Origin: Saccoglossus kowalevskii
Taxonomy: Eukaryota > Hemichordata > Enteropneusta > Harrimaniidae
Direction of reading: 5' to 3'
DNA length: 26,198 bases
Assembly: GCF_000003605.2 (NCBI RefSeq)
Contig: NW_003120651.1
Span: 1-26,198 of the forward strand
In this document: positions 8,513 to 19,824 of the stretch, in pieces
Layout of the letters: every line of letters starts with the position of its first letter
Position numbering within the stretch: the first letter of the stretch is position 1
The notes under the pieces: generated by a model
What the model saw: only the letters and a program-made list of their open reading frames with translations
Told to the model about the DNA's origin: nothing
The model's database searches: none
Position numbers and translations under genes: made by a program

Positions 8513-9455
8513 TCATTGTCATGACACCCCCGCAGTTAAATTTCGATTACATTAAGTAGATGTATCGATAATGCCTTATATATAAGCGGAATATCACAAC
8601 AGCCAACTGAAAAATCGACAACAAACTACATACAAAGTTGCAAAAAGCGATTGCAAAGTTGGTAGTTTCATTCGTGATTTTTACCTGTGATATCATATTA
8701 ACAAGTCCCATAATTAAATGTTCGAAAATATGAAGAAATATTTCTGAAAAGCTGTTAAATTACCGGAGTGTTACTCCAAGCTTGTAGAGGTCATAGGTCA
8801 ATTATAGAATGTACCTGTGTCAGCTATATCGATTTCAAAACATCCAAAACATGAAATAGCCGCCAATTCGGCTTAATTTCAAATAATCAATGCAGCTTTG
8901 TGGTTAGGTTACCGACGAATGTTTAAAGTAAAGCGCAATCGGGCTTGGTTAGTACTTGCATGGGAGACTCCCTGAATAAACGACCTTTTGAATTTATTTT
9001 TTTGTTTCATCACACATCTATAAAACATATAAAACAACGATCCTGCATTCTTTTTTACTGTGATGTCAATCATTTATAGTGAAAAATCGTAGAATTTTTG
9101 TAACTATTTTAATTAATGCAAAGTGTTTTAATTCCTTCTAATTTTCCAGGACAAGTTGTTCATGCCGTCGGCACGTAGTGATTTTTAAGCTGTTAACACA
9201 CTGTGCAAAGTTGTTCAAAGTAAATGCAAAGTTGTACAAAGTTATTGCAAAGTTAGTAGATGTATTTGTATATATGACCTAAGTAGTTGGCATATAGAAA
9301 CGCGCAGTTGTAAAGTCGACAAATTAAATAAAAGTTAGTTGAAAGCAGCCTATAGATGTTTTCATGAGGTGAGTGTAAAATGTTAGAAACAAGTGTGCAA
9401 ATTTTTGGGAAAACGAAAGAAATGTTGGCGGAGTTGCTTTTATAGTTAACCTAAG
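8513..9455 (+). repeat. Satellite unit 10 (943 bp), type A
   Basis: The front (GATTACATTAAGTAGATG, ATAAGCGGAATATC) matches unit 12. The middle matches unit 9. It also has the GAAGAAATATTTCTGAAAAGC variant shared with units 11 and 12. DR1 is at 8788-8800. Confidence 0.97.
8909..9003 (+). pseudogene. 5S rRNA-derived segment, copy 10
   Basis: Same GGGCTTGG variant as copy 9. GTTACCGACG upstream. Intact C-box. Seven T (8997-9003). Confidence 0.74.
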
Positions 9456-10400
9456 TCATTGTCATGACACCCCCGCAGTTAAATTTCGATTACATTAAGT
9501 AGATGTATCGATAATGCCTTATATATAGGCAGAATATCACAACAGCCAACTGAAAAATCGACAACAAACTACATACAAAGTTGCAAAAAGCGATTGCAAA
9601 GTTGGTAGTTTCATTCGTGATTTTTACCTGTGATATCATATTAACAAGTCCCATAATTAAATGTTCGAAAATATGAAGAAATATTTCTGAAAAGCTGTTA
9701 AATTACCGTAGTTTTACTCCAAGCTTGTAGAGGTCATAGGTCATTTCTACAATGTACCTGTGCCAGCGATATCGATTTTAAATCATCCAAAAACATGAAT
9801 TAGCCGCCCATTCGACTCAATTTCAAATAATCAATGCAGCTTTGTGGTTAGGTCACCGACGAATGTTTAAAGTAAAGCGCAATCGGGCGTGGTTAGTACT
9901 TGCATGGGAGACTCCCTGAATAAACGACCTTTTGAATTTATTTTTTTTGTTTCATCACACATCTATAAAACATATAAAACAACGATCCTGCATTCTTTTT
10001 TACAGTGATGTCAATCATTTATAGTGAAAAATCGTAGAATTTTTGTAACTATTTTAATTAATGCAAAGTGTTTTAATTCCTTCTAATTTTCAAAGACAAG
10101 TTGTTCATGCCGTCGGCACTTAGTGGGTTTTAAGCTGTTAACACACCGTGCAAAGATGTTCAAAGTGAATGCAAAGTTGTACAAAGTTATTGCAAAGTTG
10201 GTAGATGTATTTTTATATATGACCTAAGTAGTTGGCATATAGAAACGCGCAGTTGTAAAGTCGACAAATTAAATAAAAGTTAGTTGAAAGCAGCCTATAG
10301 ATGTTCTCATGAGGTGAGTATAAAATGTTAGAAACAAGTGTGCAAATTTTTGGGAAAACGAAAGTAATGTTGGCGGAGTTGCTTTTATATTTAACCTAAG
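9456..10400 (+). repeat. Satellite unit 11 (945 bp), last type A unit of the first block
   Basis: Its first 90 bases match unit 4 (CCTTATATATAGGC). DR1 is at 9731-9743 within GGTCATAGGTCATTTC. The hairpin arm is mutated (CGACT for CGGCT, near 9813). The donor-like GAGGTGAGTA is at 10311-10320. Confidence 0.97.
9853..9948 (+). pseudogene. 5S rRNA-derived segment, copy 11
   Basis: Intact A-box-like part, TCGGGC and C-box. Eight T (9941-9948). One of the least changed copies. Confidence 0.75.
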
Positions 10401-11332
10401 TCATTGTCATGACACCCCCGCAGTTAAATTTCGATTACATTAAGTAGATGTATCGATAATGCCTTATATATAAGCGGAATATCACAACAGCCAACTGAAA
10501 AATCGACAACAAACTACATACAAAGTTGCAAAAAGCGATTGCAAAGTTGGTAGTTTCATTCGTGATTTTTACCTGTGATATCATATTAACAAGTCCCATA
10601 ATTAAATGTTCGAAAATATGAAGAAATATTTCTGAAAAGCTGTTAAATTACCGTAGTTTTACTCCAAGCTTGTAGAGGTCATTTCTACAATGTACCTGTG
10701 CCAGCGATATCGATTTTAAATCATCCAAAAACATGAATTAGCCGCCCATTCGACTTAATTTCAAATAATCAATGCAGCTTTCTGGTTAGGTCACCGACGA
10801 ATGTTTAAAGTAAAGCGCAATTGGGCGTGGTTAGTACTTGCATGGGAGACTCACTGAATAATGACCTGTTGGATTTTTTGTTGTTTCATCACACATCTAT
10901 AAAACATATAAAACAACCATCCTGCATTCTTTTTTACAGTGATGTCAATCATTTATAGTGAAAATCGTAGAATTTTTGTAACTATTTTAATTAATGAAAA
11001 GTGTTTTAATTCCTTCTAATTTTCAAGGACAAGTTGTTCATGCCGTCGGCACGTAGTGGGTTTTGAACAGTTAACACACCGTGCGAAGTTGTTCAAAGTG
11101 AATGCAAAGTTGTACAAAGTTATTGCAAAGTTGGTAGATGTATTTGTATATATGACCTAAATAGTTGGCATATAGAAACGCGCAGTTGTAAAGTCGACAA
11201 ATTTAATAAAAATTAGTTGAAAGCAGCCTATAGATGTTCACATGAGCTGTGTGTAATATGTTAGAAAAAAGTGTGCAAAGTTTGGGAAAACGAAAGAAAT
11301 GTTGGCGGAGTTACTTTTATATTTAACCTAAG
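10401..11332 (+). repeat. Satellite unit 12 (932 bp), A to B transition
   Basis: It continues unit 11 variants but has lost seven bases at about 10677, collapsing GGTCATAGGTCAT to GGTCAT and destroying the DR1 motif. The back half switches to type B variants (CACATGAGCTG, GAAAAAAGTG), so the subfamily border lies inside this unit. The T-run is only six T. Confidence 0.97.
10791..10879 (+). pseudogene. 5S rRNA-derived segment, copy 12
   Basis: TTGGGC for TCGGGC, ACTCACTG after the C-box, and AATAATGACC shortened from AATAAACGACC. The T-run is six T (10874-10879), then GTTG. Confidence 0.72.
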
Positions 11333-12275
11333 TCATTGTCATGACAACACCACAGTTAAATTTCGAAAACATTAAGTAAATGTATCGATAATGCCTCATA
11401 TATTAGCAGAATATGACAACAGCCAACTGAAAAATCGACAACAAACTACATAGAAAGTTGCAAAAAGCGATTGCAAAGTTGGTAGTTTCATTCGTGATTT
11501 TTACCTGTGATATCATATTAAAAAATCCCATAGTTAAATGTTCGAAAATATGAATAAATATTTCTGAAAAAGCTGTTAAATTACCGTAGTGTTACTCCAA
11601 GCTTGTAGAGGTCATCGGTCAATTCTAGAAGGTATTTGTGCCAGCGATATCGATTTAAAAGTTCTGAAAACATGTAATAGCCGCCAATTCGGCTTAATTT
11701 CAAATAATCCATGCAGCTTTGTGGTTAGGTTACCGAAGAATGTTTAAAGTAAAGTGCAATCGGGCGTGGTTATTTCTTGCATGGGAGACTCCCTGATTAA
11801 ACGACCTGTTGAATTTATTTTTTTGTTTCATCACACATCTATAAAACATATAAAACAACGATCCTGCATTCTTTTTTACAGTGATGTCAATCATTTATAC
11901 TGTAAAATCGTAGAATTTGTGTAACTATTTTAATTAATGAAAAGTGTTTTAATTCCTTCTAATTTTCATGTACAAGTTGTTAATGCCGTCGACACGTAGT
12001 GGGTTTTAAGCTGTTAACACACCGTGCGAAGTTGTTCAAAGTGAATGCAAAGTTGTACAAACTTATTGCAAAGTTGGTAGATGTATTTGTATATATGACC
12101 TAAGTAGTTGGCATATAGAAACGCGCAGTTGTAAAGTCGACAAATTAAATAAAAGTTAGTTGAAAGCAGCCTATAGATGTTCACATGAGCTGTGTGTAAA
12201 ATGTTAGAAAAAAGTGTGCAAAGTTTGGGAAAACGAAAGAAATGTTGGCGGAGTTACTTTTATATTTAACCTAAG
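11333..12275 (+). repeat. Satellite unit 13 (943 bp), type B
   Basis: A sister of unit 14. Both have AGGTCATCGGTCA (DR1 with one changed base, 11609-11621), GAAGGTATTTGTGCC, AAAAGTTCTGAAAACATG and a C-box changed to TTATTTCTTGC. The donor-like site is lost (GAGCTGTG). Confidence 0.97.
11730..11824 (+). pseudogene. 5S rRNA-derived segment, copy 13
   Basis: C-box core changed to TTATTTCTTGC. CCTGATTAAACG after it. Seven T (11818-11824). Confidence 0.7.
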
Positions 12276-13223
12276 TCATTGTCATGACAACACCACAGTT
12301 AAATTTCGAAAACATTAAGTAAATGTATCGATAATGCCTCATATATTAGCAGAATGTGACAACAGCCAACTGAAAAATCGACAACAAACTACATACAAAG
12401 TTGCAAAAAGCGATTGCGAAGTTGGTAGTTTCATTCGTGATTTTTACCTGTGATATCATATTAACAAATCCCATAGTTAAAAGTTCGAAAATATGAATAA
12501 ATATTTCTGAAAAAGCTGTTAAATTACCGTAGTGTTACTCCAAGCTTGTAGAGGTCATCGGTCAATTCTAGAAGGTATTTGTGCCAGCGATATCGATTTA
12601 AAAGTTCTGAAAACATGTAATAGCCGCCAATTCGGCTTAATTTCAAATAATCCATGCAGCTTTGTGGTTAGGTTACCGACGAATGTTTAAAGTAAAGTGC
12701 AATCGGGCGTGGTTATTTCTTGCATGGGAGACTCCCTGATTAAACGACTTGTTGAATTTATTTTGTTTGTTTGTTTCATCACACATCTATAAAACATATA
12801 AAACAACGATCCTGCATTCTTTTTTACAGTGATGTCAATCATTTATAGTGAAAAATCGTAGAATTTTTGTAACTATTTTAATTAATGAAAAGTGTTTTAA
12901 TTCCTTCTAATTTTCAAGTACAAGTTGTTCATGCCGTCGGCACGTAGTGGGTTTTAAGCTGTTAACACACCGTGCGAAGTTGTTCAAAGTGAATGCAAAG
13001 TTGTACAAAGTTATTGCAAAGTTGGTAGATGAATTTGTATATATGACCTAAGTAGTTGGCATATAGAAACGCGCAGTTGTAAAGTCGACAAATTAAATAA
13101 AAGTTAGTTGAAAGCAGCCTATAGATGTTCACATGAGCTGAGTGTAAAATGTTAGAAAAAAGTGTGCAATGTTTGGGAAAACGAAAGAAATGTTGGCGGA
13201 GTTGCTTTTATATTTAACCTAAG
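12276..13223 (+). repeat. Satellite unit 14 (948 bp), type B
   Basis: Matches unit 13 through the DR1 and C-box region. Its T-run is broken into TTTTGTTTGTTTGTTT (12761-12776). Its CAAAGTT block begins GTGCGAAGTTG, as in the other type B units. Confidence 0.97.
12673..12776 (+). pseudogene. 5S rRNA-derived segment, copy 14
   Basis: C-box as copy 13 (TTATTTCTTGC). The T-run is broken into TTTTGTTTGTTTGTTT (12761-12776), leaving one run of four T. Confidence 0.68.
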
Positions 13224-14167
13224 TCATTGCCATGACAACCCCCCAGTTAAATTTCGAAAACATTAAGTAAATGTATCGATAATGCCTCATATATTAGCAG
13301 AATATGACAACAGCCAACTGAAAAATCGACAACAAACTACATACAAAGTTGCAAAAAGCGATTGCAAAGTTGGTAGTTTCATTCGTGATTTTTACCTGTG
13401 ATATCATATTAACAAATCCCATAGTTAAAAGTTCGAAAATATGAATAAATATTTCTGAAAAAGCTGTTAAATTACCGTAGTGATACTCCAAGCTTGTAGA
13501 GGTCATAGGTCAATTCAAGAATGTACCTGTGCCAGCGATATAGATTTTAAAACATCCAAAAACATGAAATAGCCGCCAATTCGGCTTAATTTCAAATAAT
13601 CCATGCAGCTTTGTGGTTAGGTCAACGACGAATCTTTAAAGTAAAGTGAAATCGGGCGTGGTTAGTTCTTGCATGGGAGACTCCCTGATTAAACGATCTG
13701 TTGAATTTATTTTTTTGTTTCATCACATATCTATAAAACATATAAAACAACGATCCTGCATTCTTTTTTACAGTGATGTCAATCATTTATAGTGTAAAAT
13801 CGTAGAATTTTTGTAACTATTGTAATTAATGAAAAGTGTTTTGATTCCTTCTAATTTTCAAGTACAAGTTGTTCATGCCGTCGGCACGTAGTGGGTTTTA
13901 AGCAGGTAACACACCGTGCGAAGTTGTTCAAAGTGAATGCAAAGTTGTACAAAGTTATTGCAAAGTTGGTAGATGTATTTGTATATATGTCCTAAGTAGT
14001 TGGCATATAGAAAGGCGCAGTTGTAAAGTCGACAAATTAAATAAAAGTTAGTTGAAAGCAGCCTATAGATGTTCACATGAGCTGAGTGTAAAATGTTAGA
14101 AAAAAGTGTGCAAAGTTTGGGAAAACGAAAGAAATGTTGGCGGAGTTGCTTTTATATATAACCTAAG
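13224..14167 (+). repeat. Satellite unit 15 (944 bp), type B
   Basis: DR1 is perfect at 13500-13512. Shares TTAGTTCTTGC in the C-box and AAAGTGAAATCGGG with units 16-18. The AAGCAGGTAACAC variant near 13901 is unique here. No donor-like site. Confidence 0.97.
13622..13716 (+). pseudogene. 5S rRNA-derived segment, copy 15
   Basis: C-box TTAGTTCTTGC. GTCAACGACG upstream and AAAGTGAAATCGGG. Seven T (13710-13716). Confidence 0.7.
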
Positions 14168-15111
14168 TCATTGTCATGACAACCCCGCAGTTAAATTTCG
14201 AAAACATTAAGTAAATGTATAGATAATGCCTCATATATTAGCAGAATATGACAACAGCCAACTGAAAAATCGACAACAAACTACATACAAAGTTGCAAAA
14301 TACGATTGCAAAGTTGGTAGTTTAATTCGTGATTTTTACCTGTGATATCATATTAACAAGTCCCATAGTTAAAAGTTCGAAAATATGAATAAATATTTCT
14401 GAAAAAGCTGTTAAATTACCGTAGTGATACTCCAAGCTTGTAGAGGTCATATGTCAATTCTAGAATGTACCTGTGCCAGCGATATCGATTTTAAAACATC
14501 CAAAAACATTAAATAGCCGCCAATTCGGATTAATTTCAAGTAAGTCATGCAGCTTTGTGGTTGGGTCAACGACGAATGTTTAAAGTAAAGTGAAATCGGG
14601 CGTGGTTAGTTCTTGCATGGGAGACTCCCTGATTAAACGACCTGTTGAATTTATTTTTTTGTTTCATCACACATCTATAAAACATATAAAACAACGATCC
14701 TGCATCCTTTTTTACAGTGATGTCAATCATTTATACTGTAAAATCGTAGAATTTTTGTAACTCTTTTAATTAATGAAAAGTGTTTTAATTCCTTCTAATT
14801 TTCAAGTACAAGTTGTTCATGCCGTCGGCACGTAGTGGGTTTTAAGCTGTTAACACACCGTGCGAAGTTGTTCAAAGTGAATGCAAAGTTGTACAAATTT
14901 ATTGCAAAGTTGGTAGATGTATTTGTATATATGACCTAAGTAGTTGGCATATAGAAAGGCGTAGTTGTAAAGTCGACAAATTAAATAAAAGTTAGTTGAA
15001 AGCAGCCTATAGATGTTCACATGAGCTGAGTGTAAAATGTTAGAAAAAAGTGTGCAATGTTTGGGAAAACGAAAGAAATGTTGGCGGAGTTGCTTTTATA
15101 TTTAACCTAAG
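14168..15111 (+). repeat. Satellite unit 16 (944 bp), type B
   Basis: DR1 is degenerate (AGGTCATATGTCA, 14444-14456). Carries GCAAAATACGATTGC in the first CAAAGTT block, shared with units 17 and 19. The hairpin's right arm is mutated (CGGAT near 14526). Confidence 0.97.
14566..14660 (+). pseudogene. 5S rRNA-derived segment, copy 16
   Basis: Same TTAGTTCTTGC C-box as copy 15. TTGGGTCAACG upstream. Seven T (14654-14660). Confidence 0.7.
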
Positions 15112-16055
15112 TCATTGTCATGACAACCCCGCAGTTAAATTTCGAAAACATTAAGTAAATGTATCGATAATGCCTCATATATTAGCAGAATATGACAACA
15201 GCCAACTGAAAAATCGACAACAAACTACATACAAAGTTGCAAAATACGATTGCAAAGTTGGTAGTTTCATTCGTGATGTTTACCTGTGATATCATATTAA
15301 CAAGTCCCATAGTTAAAAGTTCGAAAATATGAATAAATATTTTTGAAAAAGCTGTTAAATTACCGTAGTGATACTCCAAGCTTGTAGAGGTCATAGGTCA
15401 ATTCAAGAATGTACCTGTGCCAGCGATATCGATTTTAAAACATCCAAAAACATGAAATAGCCGCCAATTCGGTTTAATTTCAAATAATTCATGCAGCTTT
15501 GTGGTTAGGTCAACGACGAATGTTTAAAGTAAAGTGAAATCGGGCGTGGTTAGTTCTTGCATGAGAGACTCCCTGATTAAACGACCTGTTGAATTTATTT
15601 TTTTGTTTCATCACACATCTATAAAACATATAAAACAACGATCCTGCATTCCTTTTTACAGTGATGTCAATCATTTATACTGTAAAATCGTAGAATTTTT
15701 GTAACTATTTTAATTAATGAAAAGTGTTTTAATTCCTTCTAATTTTCAAGTACAAGTTGTTCATGCCGTCGGCACGTAGTGGGTTTTAAGCTGTTAACAC
15801 ACCGTGCGAAGTTGTTCAAAGTGAATGCAAAGTTGTACAAAGTTATTGCAAAGTTGGTAGATGTATTTGTATATATGACCTAAGTAGTTGGCATATAGAA
15901 ACGCGCAGTTGTAAAGTCGACAAATTAAATAAAAGTTAGTTGAAAGCAGCCTATAGATGTTCACATGAGCTGTTTGTAAAATGTTAGAAAAAAGTGTGCA
16001 AAGTTTGGGAAAACGAAAGAAATGTTGGCGGAGTTACTTTTATATTTAACCTAAG
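15112..16055 (+). repeat. Satellite unit 17 (944 bp), type B
   Basis: DR1 is perfect at 15388-15400. The C-box reads TTAGTTCTTGCATGAGAG, also in unit 18. The donor position is GAGCTGTTTG. Confidence 0.97.
15510..15604 (+). pseudogene. 5S rRNA-derived segment, copy 17
   Basis: C-box has two changes (TTAGTTCTTGCATGAGAG). Seven T (15598-15604). Confidence 0.7.
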
Positions 16056-16992
16056 TCATTGTCATGACAACACCACAGTTAAATTTCGAAAACATTAAGT
16101 AAATGTATCGATAATGCCTCATATATTTGCAGAATATGACAACAGCCAACTGAAAAATCGACAACAAACTACATACAAAGTTGCAAAAAGCGATTGCAAA
16201 GTTGGTAGTTTCATTCGTGATTTTTACCTGTGATATCATATTAACAAGTCCCATAGTTAAAAGTTCGAAAATATGAATAAATATTTCTGAAAAAGCTGTT
16301 AAATTACCGTAGTGTTACTCCAAGCTTGTAGAGGTCATAGGTCAATCCTAGAATGTACCTGTGCCAGCGATATCGATTTTAAAACATCCAAAAACATAAA
16401 ACAGCCGCCAATTCGGCTTAATTTCAAATAATCCATGCAGCTCTGTGGTTAGGTCACCGACGAATGTTTAAAGTAAAGTGAAATCGGGCGTGGTTAGTTC
16501 TTGCATGAGAGACTCCCTGATTAAACGACCTGTTGAATTTATTTTTTTGTTTCATCACTCATCTATAAAACATATAAAACAACGATCCTGCATTCTTTTT
16601 ACAGTGATGTCAATCATTTATACTGTAAAATCGTAGAATTTTGTAACTATTTTAATAATGAAAAGTGTTTAATCCTTCTAATTTGCAAGTACAAGTTGTT
16701 CATGCCATCGGCACGTAGTGGGTTTTAAGCTGTTAACCAACCGTGCGAAGTTGTTCAAAGTGAATGCAAAGTGTAAAAATTTATTGCAAAGTTGGTAGAT
16801 GTATTTGTATATATGACTAAGTAGTTGGCATATAGAAACGCGCAGTTGTAAAGTCGACAAATTAAATAAAAGTTAGTTGAAAGCAGCCTATAGATGTTCA
16901 CATTAGCTGAGTGTAAAATGTTAGAAAACAGTGTGCAATGTTTGGGAAAACGAAAGAAATGTTGGCGGAGTTACTTTTATATTTAACCTAAG
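16056..16992 (+). repeat. Satellite unit 18 (937 bp), type B, with clustered one-base losses
   Basis: DR1 is perfect at 16332-16344. Between about 16593 and 16817 there is a cluster of single-base losses and changes relative to all neighbours, such as GTAGAATTTTGTAAC, TTTAATAATG, GTGTTTAATCC and ATGACTAAG. Outside that stretch the unit is ordinary. Confidence 0.97.
16454..16548 (+). pseudogene. 5S rRNA-derived segment, copy 18
   Basis: C-box as copy 17, with the CACCGACG form restored upstream. Seven T (16542-16548). Confidence 0.7.
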
Positions 16993-17936
16993 TCATTGTC
17001 ATGACAACACCGCAGTTAAATTTCGAAAACATTAAGTAAATGTATCGATAATGCCTCATATATTAGCAGAATATGACAACAGCCAACTGAAAAATCGACA
17101 ACAAACTTCATACAAAGTTGCAAAATACGATTGCAAAGTTGGTAGTTTAATTCGTGATTTTTACCTGTGATATCATATTAACAAGTCCCATAGTTAAAAG
17201 TTCGAAAATATGAATAAATATTTCTGAAAAAGCTGTTAAATTACCGTAGTGATACACCAAGCTTGTACAGGTCATAGGTCAATTCTAGAATGTACCTGTG
17301 CCAGCGATATCGATTTTTAAACATCCAAAAACTTGAAATAGCCGCCAATTCGGCTTAATTTCAAATAATCCATGCAGCTTTGTGGTTAGGTTACCGACGA
17401 ATGTTTAAAGTAAAGTGCAATCGGGCGTGGTTATTTCTTGCATGGGAGACTCCCTGAATAAACGACCTGTTCAATTTATTTTTTGTTTCATCACACATCT
17501 ATAAAACATATAAAACAACGAACCTGCATTCTTTTTTACAGTGATGTCAATCATTTATAGTGAAAAATCGTAGAATTTTTGTAACTATTTTAATTAATGC
17601 AAAGTGTTTTAATTCCTTCTAATTTTCAAGGACAAGTTGTTCATGCCGTCGGCACGTAGTGGGTTTTAAGCTGTTAACACACCGTGCAAAGTTGTTCAAA
17701 GTAAATGCAAAGTTGTACAAAGTTATTGCAAAGTTGGTAGATGTATTTGTATATATGACCTAAGTAGTTGGCATATAGAAACGCGCAGTTGTAAAGTCGA
17801 CAAATTAAATAAAAGTTAGTTGAAAGCAGCCTATAGATGTTCTCATGAGGTGAGTGTAAAATGTTAGAAACAAGTGTGCAAATTTTGGGGAAAACGAAAG
17901 AAATGTTGGCGGAGTTGCTTTTATATTTAACCTAAG
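16993..17936 (+). repeat. Satellite unit 19 (944 bp), B front and A back
   Basis: The front half is type B (ATACGATTGC, TTATTTCTTGC). From about 17590 it is type A (AAGGACAAG, TCTCATGAGGTGAGTG at 17841-17856). This is the only donor-like site after unit 11. DR1 is perfect at 17269-17281, preceded by a C rather than the usual G. Confidence 0.97.
17391..17484 (+). pseudogene. 5S rRNA-derived segment, copy 19
   Basis: C-box TTATTTCTTGC as in copies 13-14 but followed by the CCTGAATAAACG form. Six T (17479-17484). Confidence 0.7.
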
Positions 17937-18880
17937 TCATTGTCATGACACCACCGCAGTTAAATTTCGAAAACATTAAGTAAATGTATGGATAATGCCT
18001 CATATATAAGCAGAATATCACAACAGCCAACTGAAAAATCGACAACAAACTACATACAACGTTGCAAAAAGCGATGGCAAAGTTGGTAGTTTCATTCGTG
18101 CTTTTTTACCTGTGATATCATATTAACAAGTCCCATAATTAAATGTCCGAAAATATGAATAAATATTTCTGAAAAAGCTGTTAAATTACCGTAGTTTTAC
18201 TCCAAGCTTCTAGAGGTCATAGGTCAATTCTAAAAACCTGTGCCAGCGATGTCGATTTTAAAACATCCAAAAACATGAATTAGCCGCCAATTCGGCTTAA
18301 TTTCAAATAATCAATACAGCTTTGTGGTTAGGTCACCGACGAATGTTTAAAGTAAAGTGAAATTGGGCGTGGTTAGTACTTGCATGGGAGAATACCTGAA
18401 TAAACGACCTTTTGAATTTATTTTTTTTGTTTCATCACACATCTATAAAACATATAAAACAACGATCCTGCATTCTTATTTACAGTGATGTCAATCATTT
18501 ATAGTGAAAAATCGTAGAATTTTTGTAACTATTTTAATTAATGCAAAGTGTTTTAATTCCTTCTAATTTTCAAGGACAAGTTGTACATGCCGTCGGCACG
18601 TAGTGGGTTTTAAGCTGTTAACACACCGTGCAAAGTTGTTCAAAGTGAATGCAAAGTTGTACAAAGTTATTGCAATGTTGGTAGATGTGTTTGTATATAT
18701 GACCTAAGTAGTTGGCATATAGAAACGCGCAGTTGTAAAGTCGGCATATTAAATAAAAGTTAGTTGAAAGCAGCCTATAGATGTTCTCATGAGCTGAGTG
18801 TAAAATGTTAGAAACCAGTGTGCAAATTTTAGGGAAAACGAACGAAATGTTGGCGGAGTTGCTTTTATATTTAACCTAAG
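17937..18880 (+). repeat. Satellite unit 20 (944 bp), A-like
   Basis: DR1 is at 18214-18226. GTATGGATAATGCC near 17986 recurs in unit 29, and AGGGAAAACGAACGAAATG near 18831 recurs at the end of unit 28, linking these distant copies. The donor is lost (GAGCTGAG) although AAATTTTAGGG is still A-like. Confidence 0.97.
18333..18428 (+). pseudogene. 5S rRNA-derived segment, copy 20
   Basis: C-box start is intact but its end reads GGGAGAATACCTG. TTGGGC for TCGGGC. Eight T (18421-18428). Confidence 0.72.
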
Positions 18881-19824
18881 TCATTGTCATGACAATCCCG
18901 CAGTTAAATTTCGAAAACATTAACTAAATGTATCGATAATGCCTCATATATAAGCAGAATATCACAACAGCCAACTGAAAAATCGACAACAAACTACATA
19001 CAAAGTTGCAAAAAGCGATTGCAAAGTTGGTAGTTTCATTCGTGATTTTTACCTGTGATATCATATTAACAAGTCCCATAATTAAATGTTCGAAAATATG
19101 AATAAATATTTCTGAAAAAGCTGTTAAATTACCGTAGTTTTACTCCAACCTTGTAGAGGTCATAGATCAATTCTACAATGTACCTGTGCCAGCGATATCG
19201 ATTTTAAAACATCCAAAAACATGAATTAGCCGCCCATTCGGCTTAATTTCAAATAAGCAATGCAGCTTTGTGGTTAGGTCACCGACGAATGTTTAAAATA
19301 AAGCGCAATCGGGCGTGTTTAGCACTTGCATGGGAGACTCCCTGAATAAACGACTTGTTGAATTTATTTGGTTTGTTTCATCACACACCTATAAAACATA
19401 TAAAACAACGATCCTGCATTCTTTTTTACAGTGATGTCAATCATTTATAGTGAAAAATCGTAGAATTTTTGTAACTATTTTAATTAATGAAAAGTGTTTT
19501 AATTCCTTCTAATTTTCAAGAACAAGTTGTTCATGCCGTCGGCACGTAGTGGGTTTTAAGCTGGTAGCACACCGTGCAAAGTTGTTCAAAGTGAATGCAA
19601 AGTTGTACAAAGTTTTTGCAAAGTTGGTAGATGTATTTGTATATATGACCTAAGTAGTTGGCATATAGAAACGCGCAGTTGTAAAGTCGACGAATTAAAT
19701 AAAAGTTAGTTGAAAGCAGCCTATAGATGTTCACATGAGCTGAGTGTAAAATGATAAAAAAAGTGTGCAAAGTTTGGGAAAACGAAAGAAATGTTGGCGG
19801 AGTTGCTTTTATATTTAACCTAAG
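18881..19824 (+). repeat. Satellite unit 21 (944 bp), type C back half
   Basis: From about 19340 it carries type C marks: a broken T-run, CACACACCTATAAAAC, AAGAACAAG, GGTAGCACACC, GTTTTTGCAAAG, GTCGACGAATTA and ATGATAAAAAAAG. DR1 is degenerate (AGGTCATAGATCA, 19157-19169). Confidence 0.97.
19279..19378 (+). pseudogene. 5S rRNA-derived segment, copy 21
   Basis: GGGCGTGTTTAGCACTTGC changes two C-box bases. The terminator tract is TTTGGTTTGTTT (19367-19378) with no run longer than three T. Confidence 0.66.
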
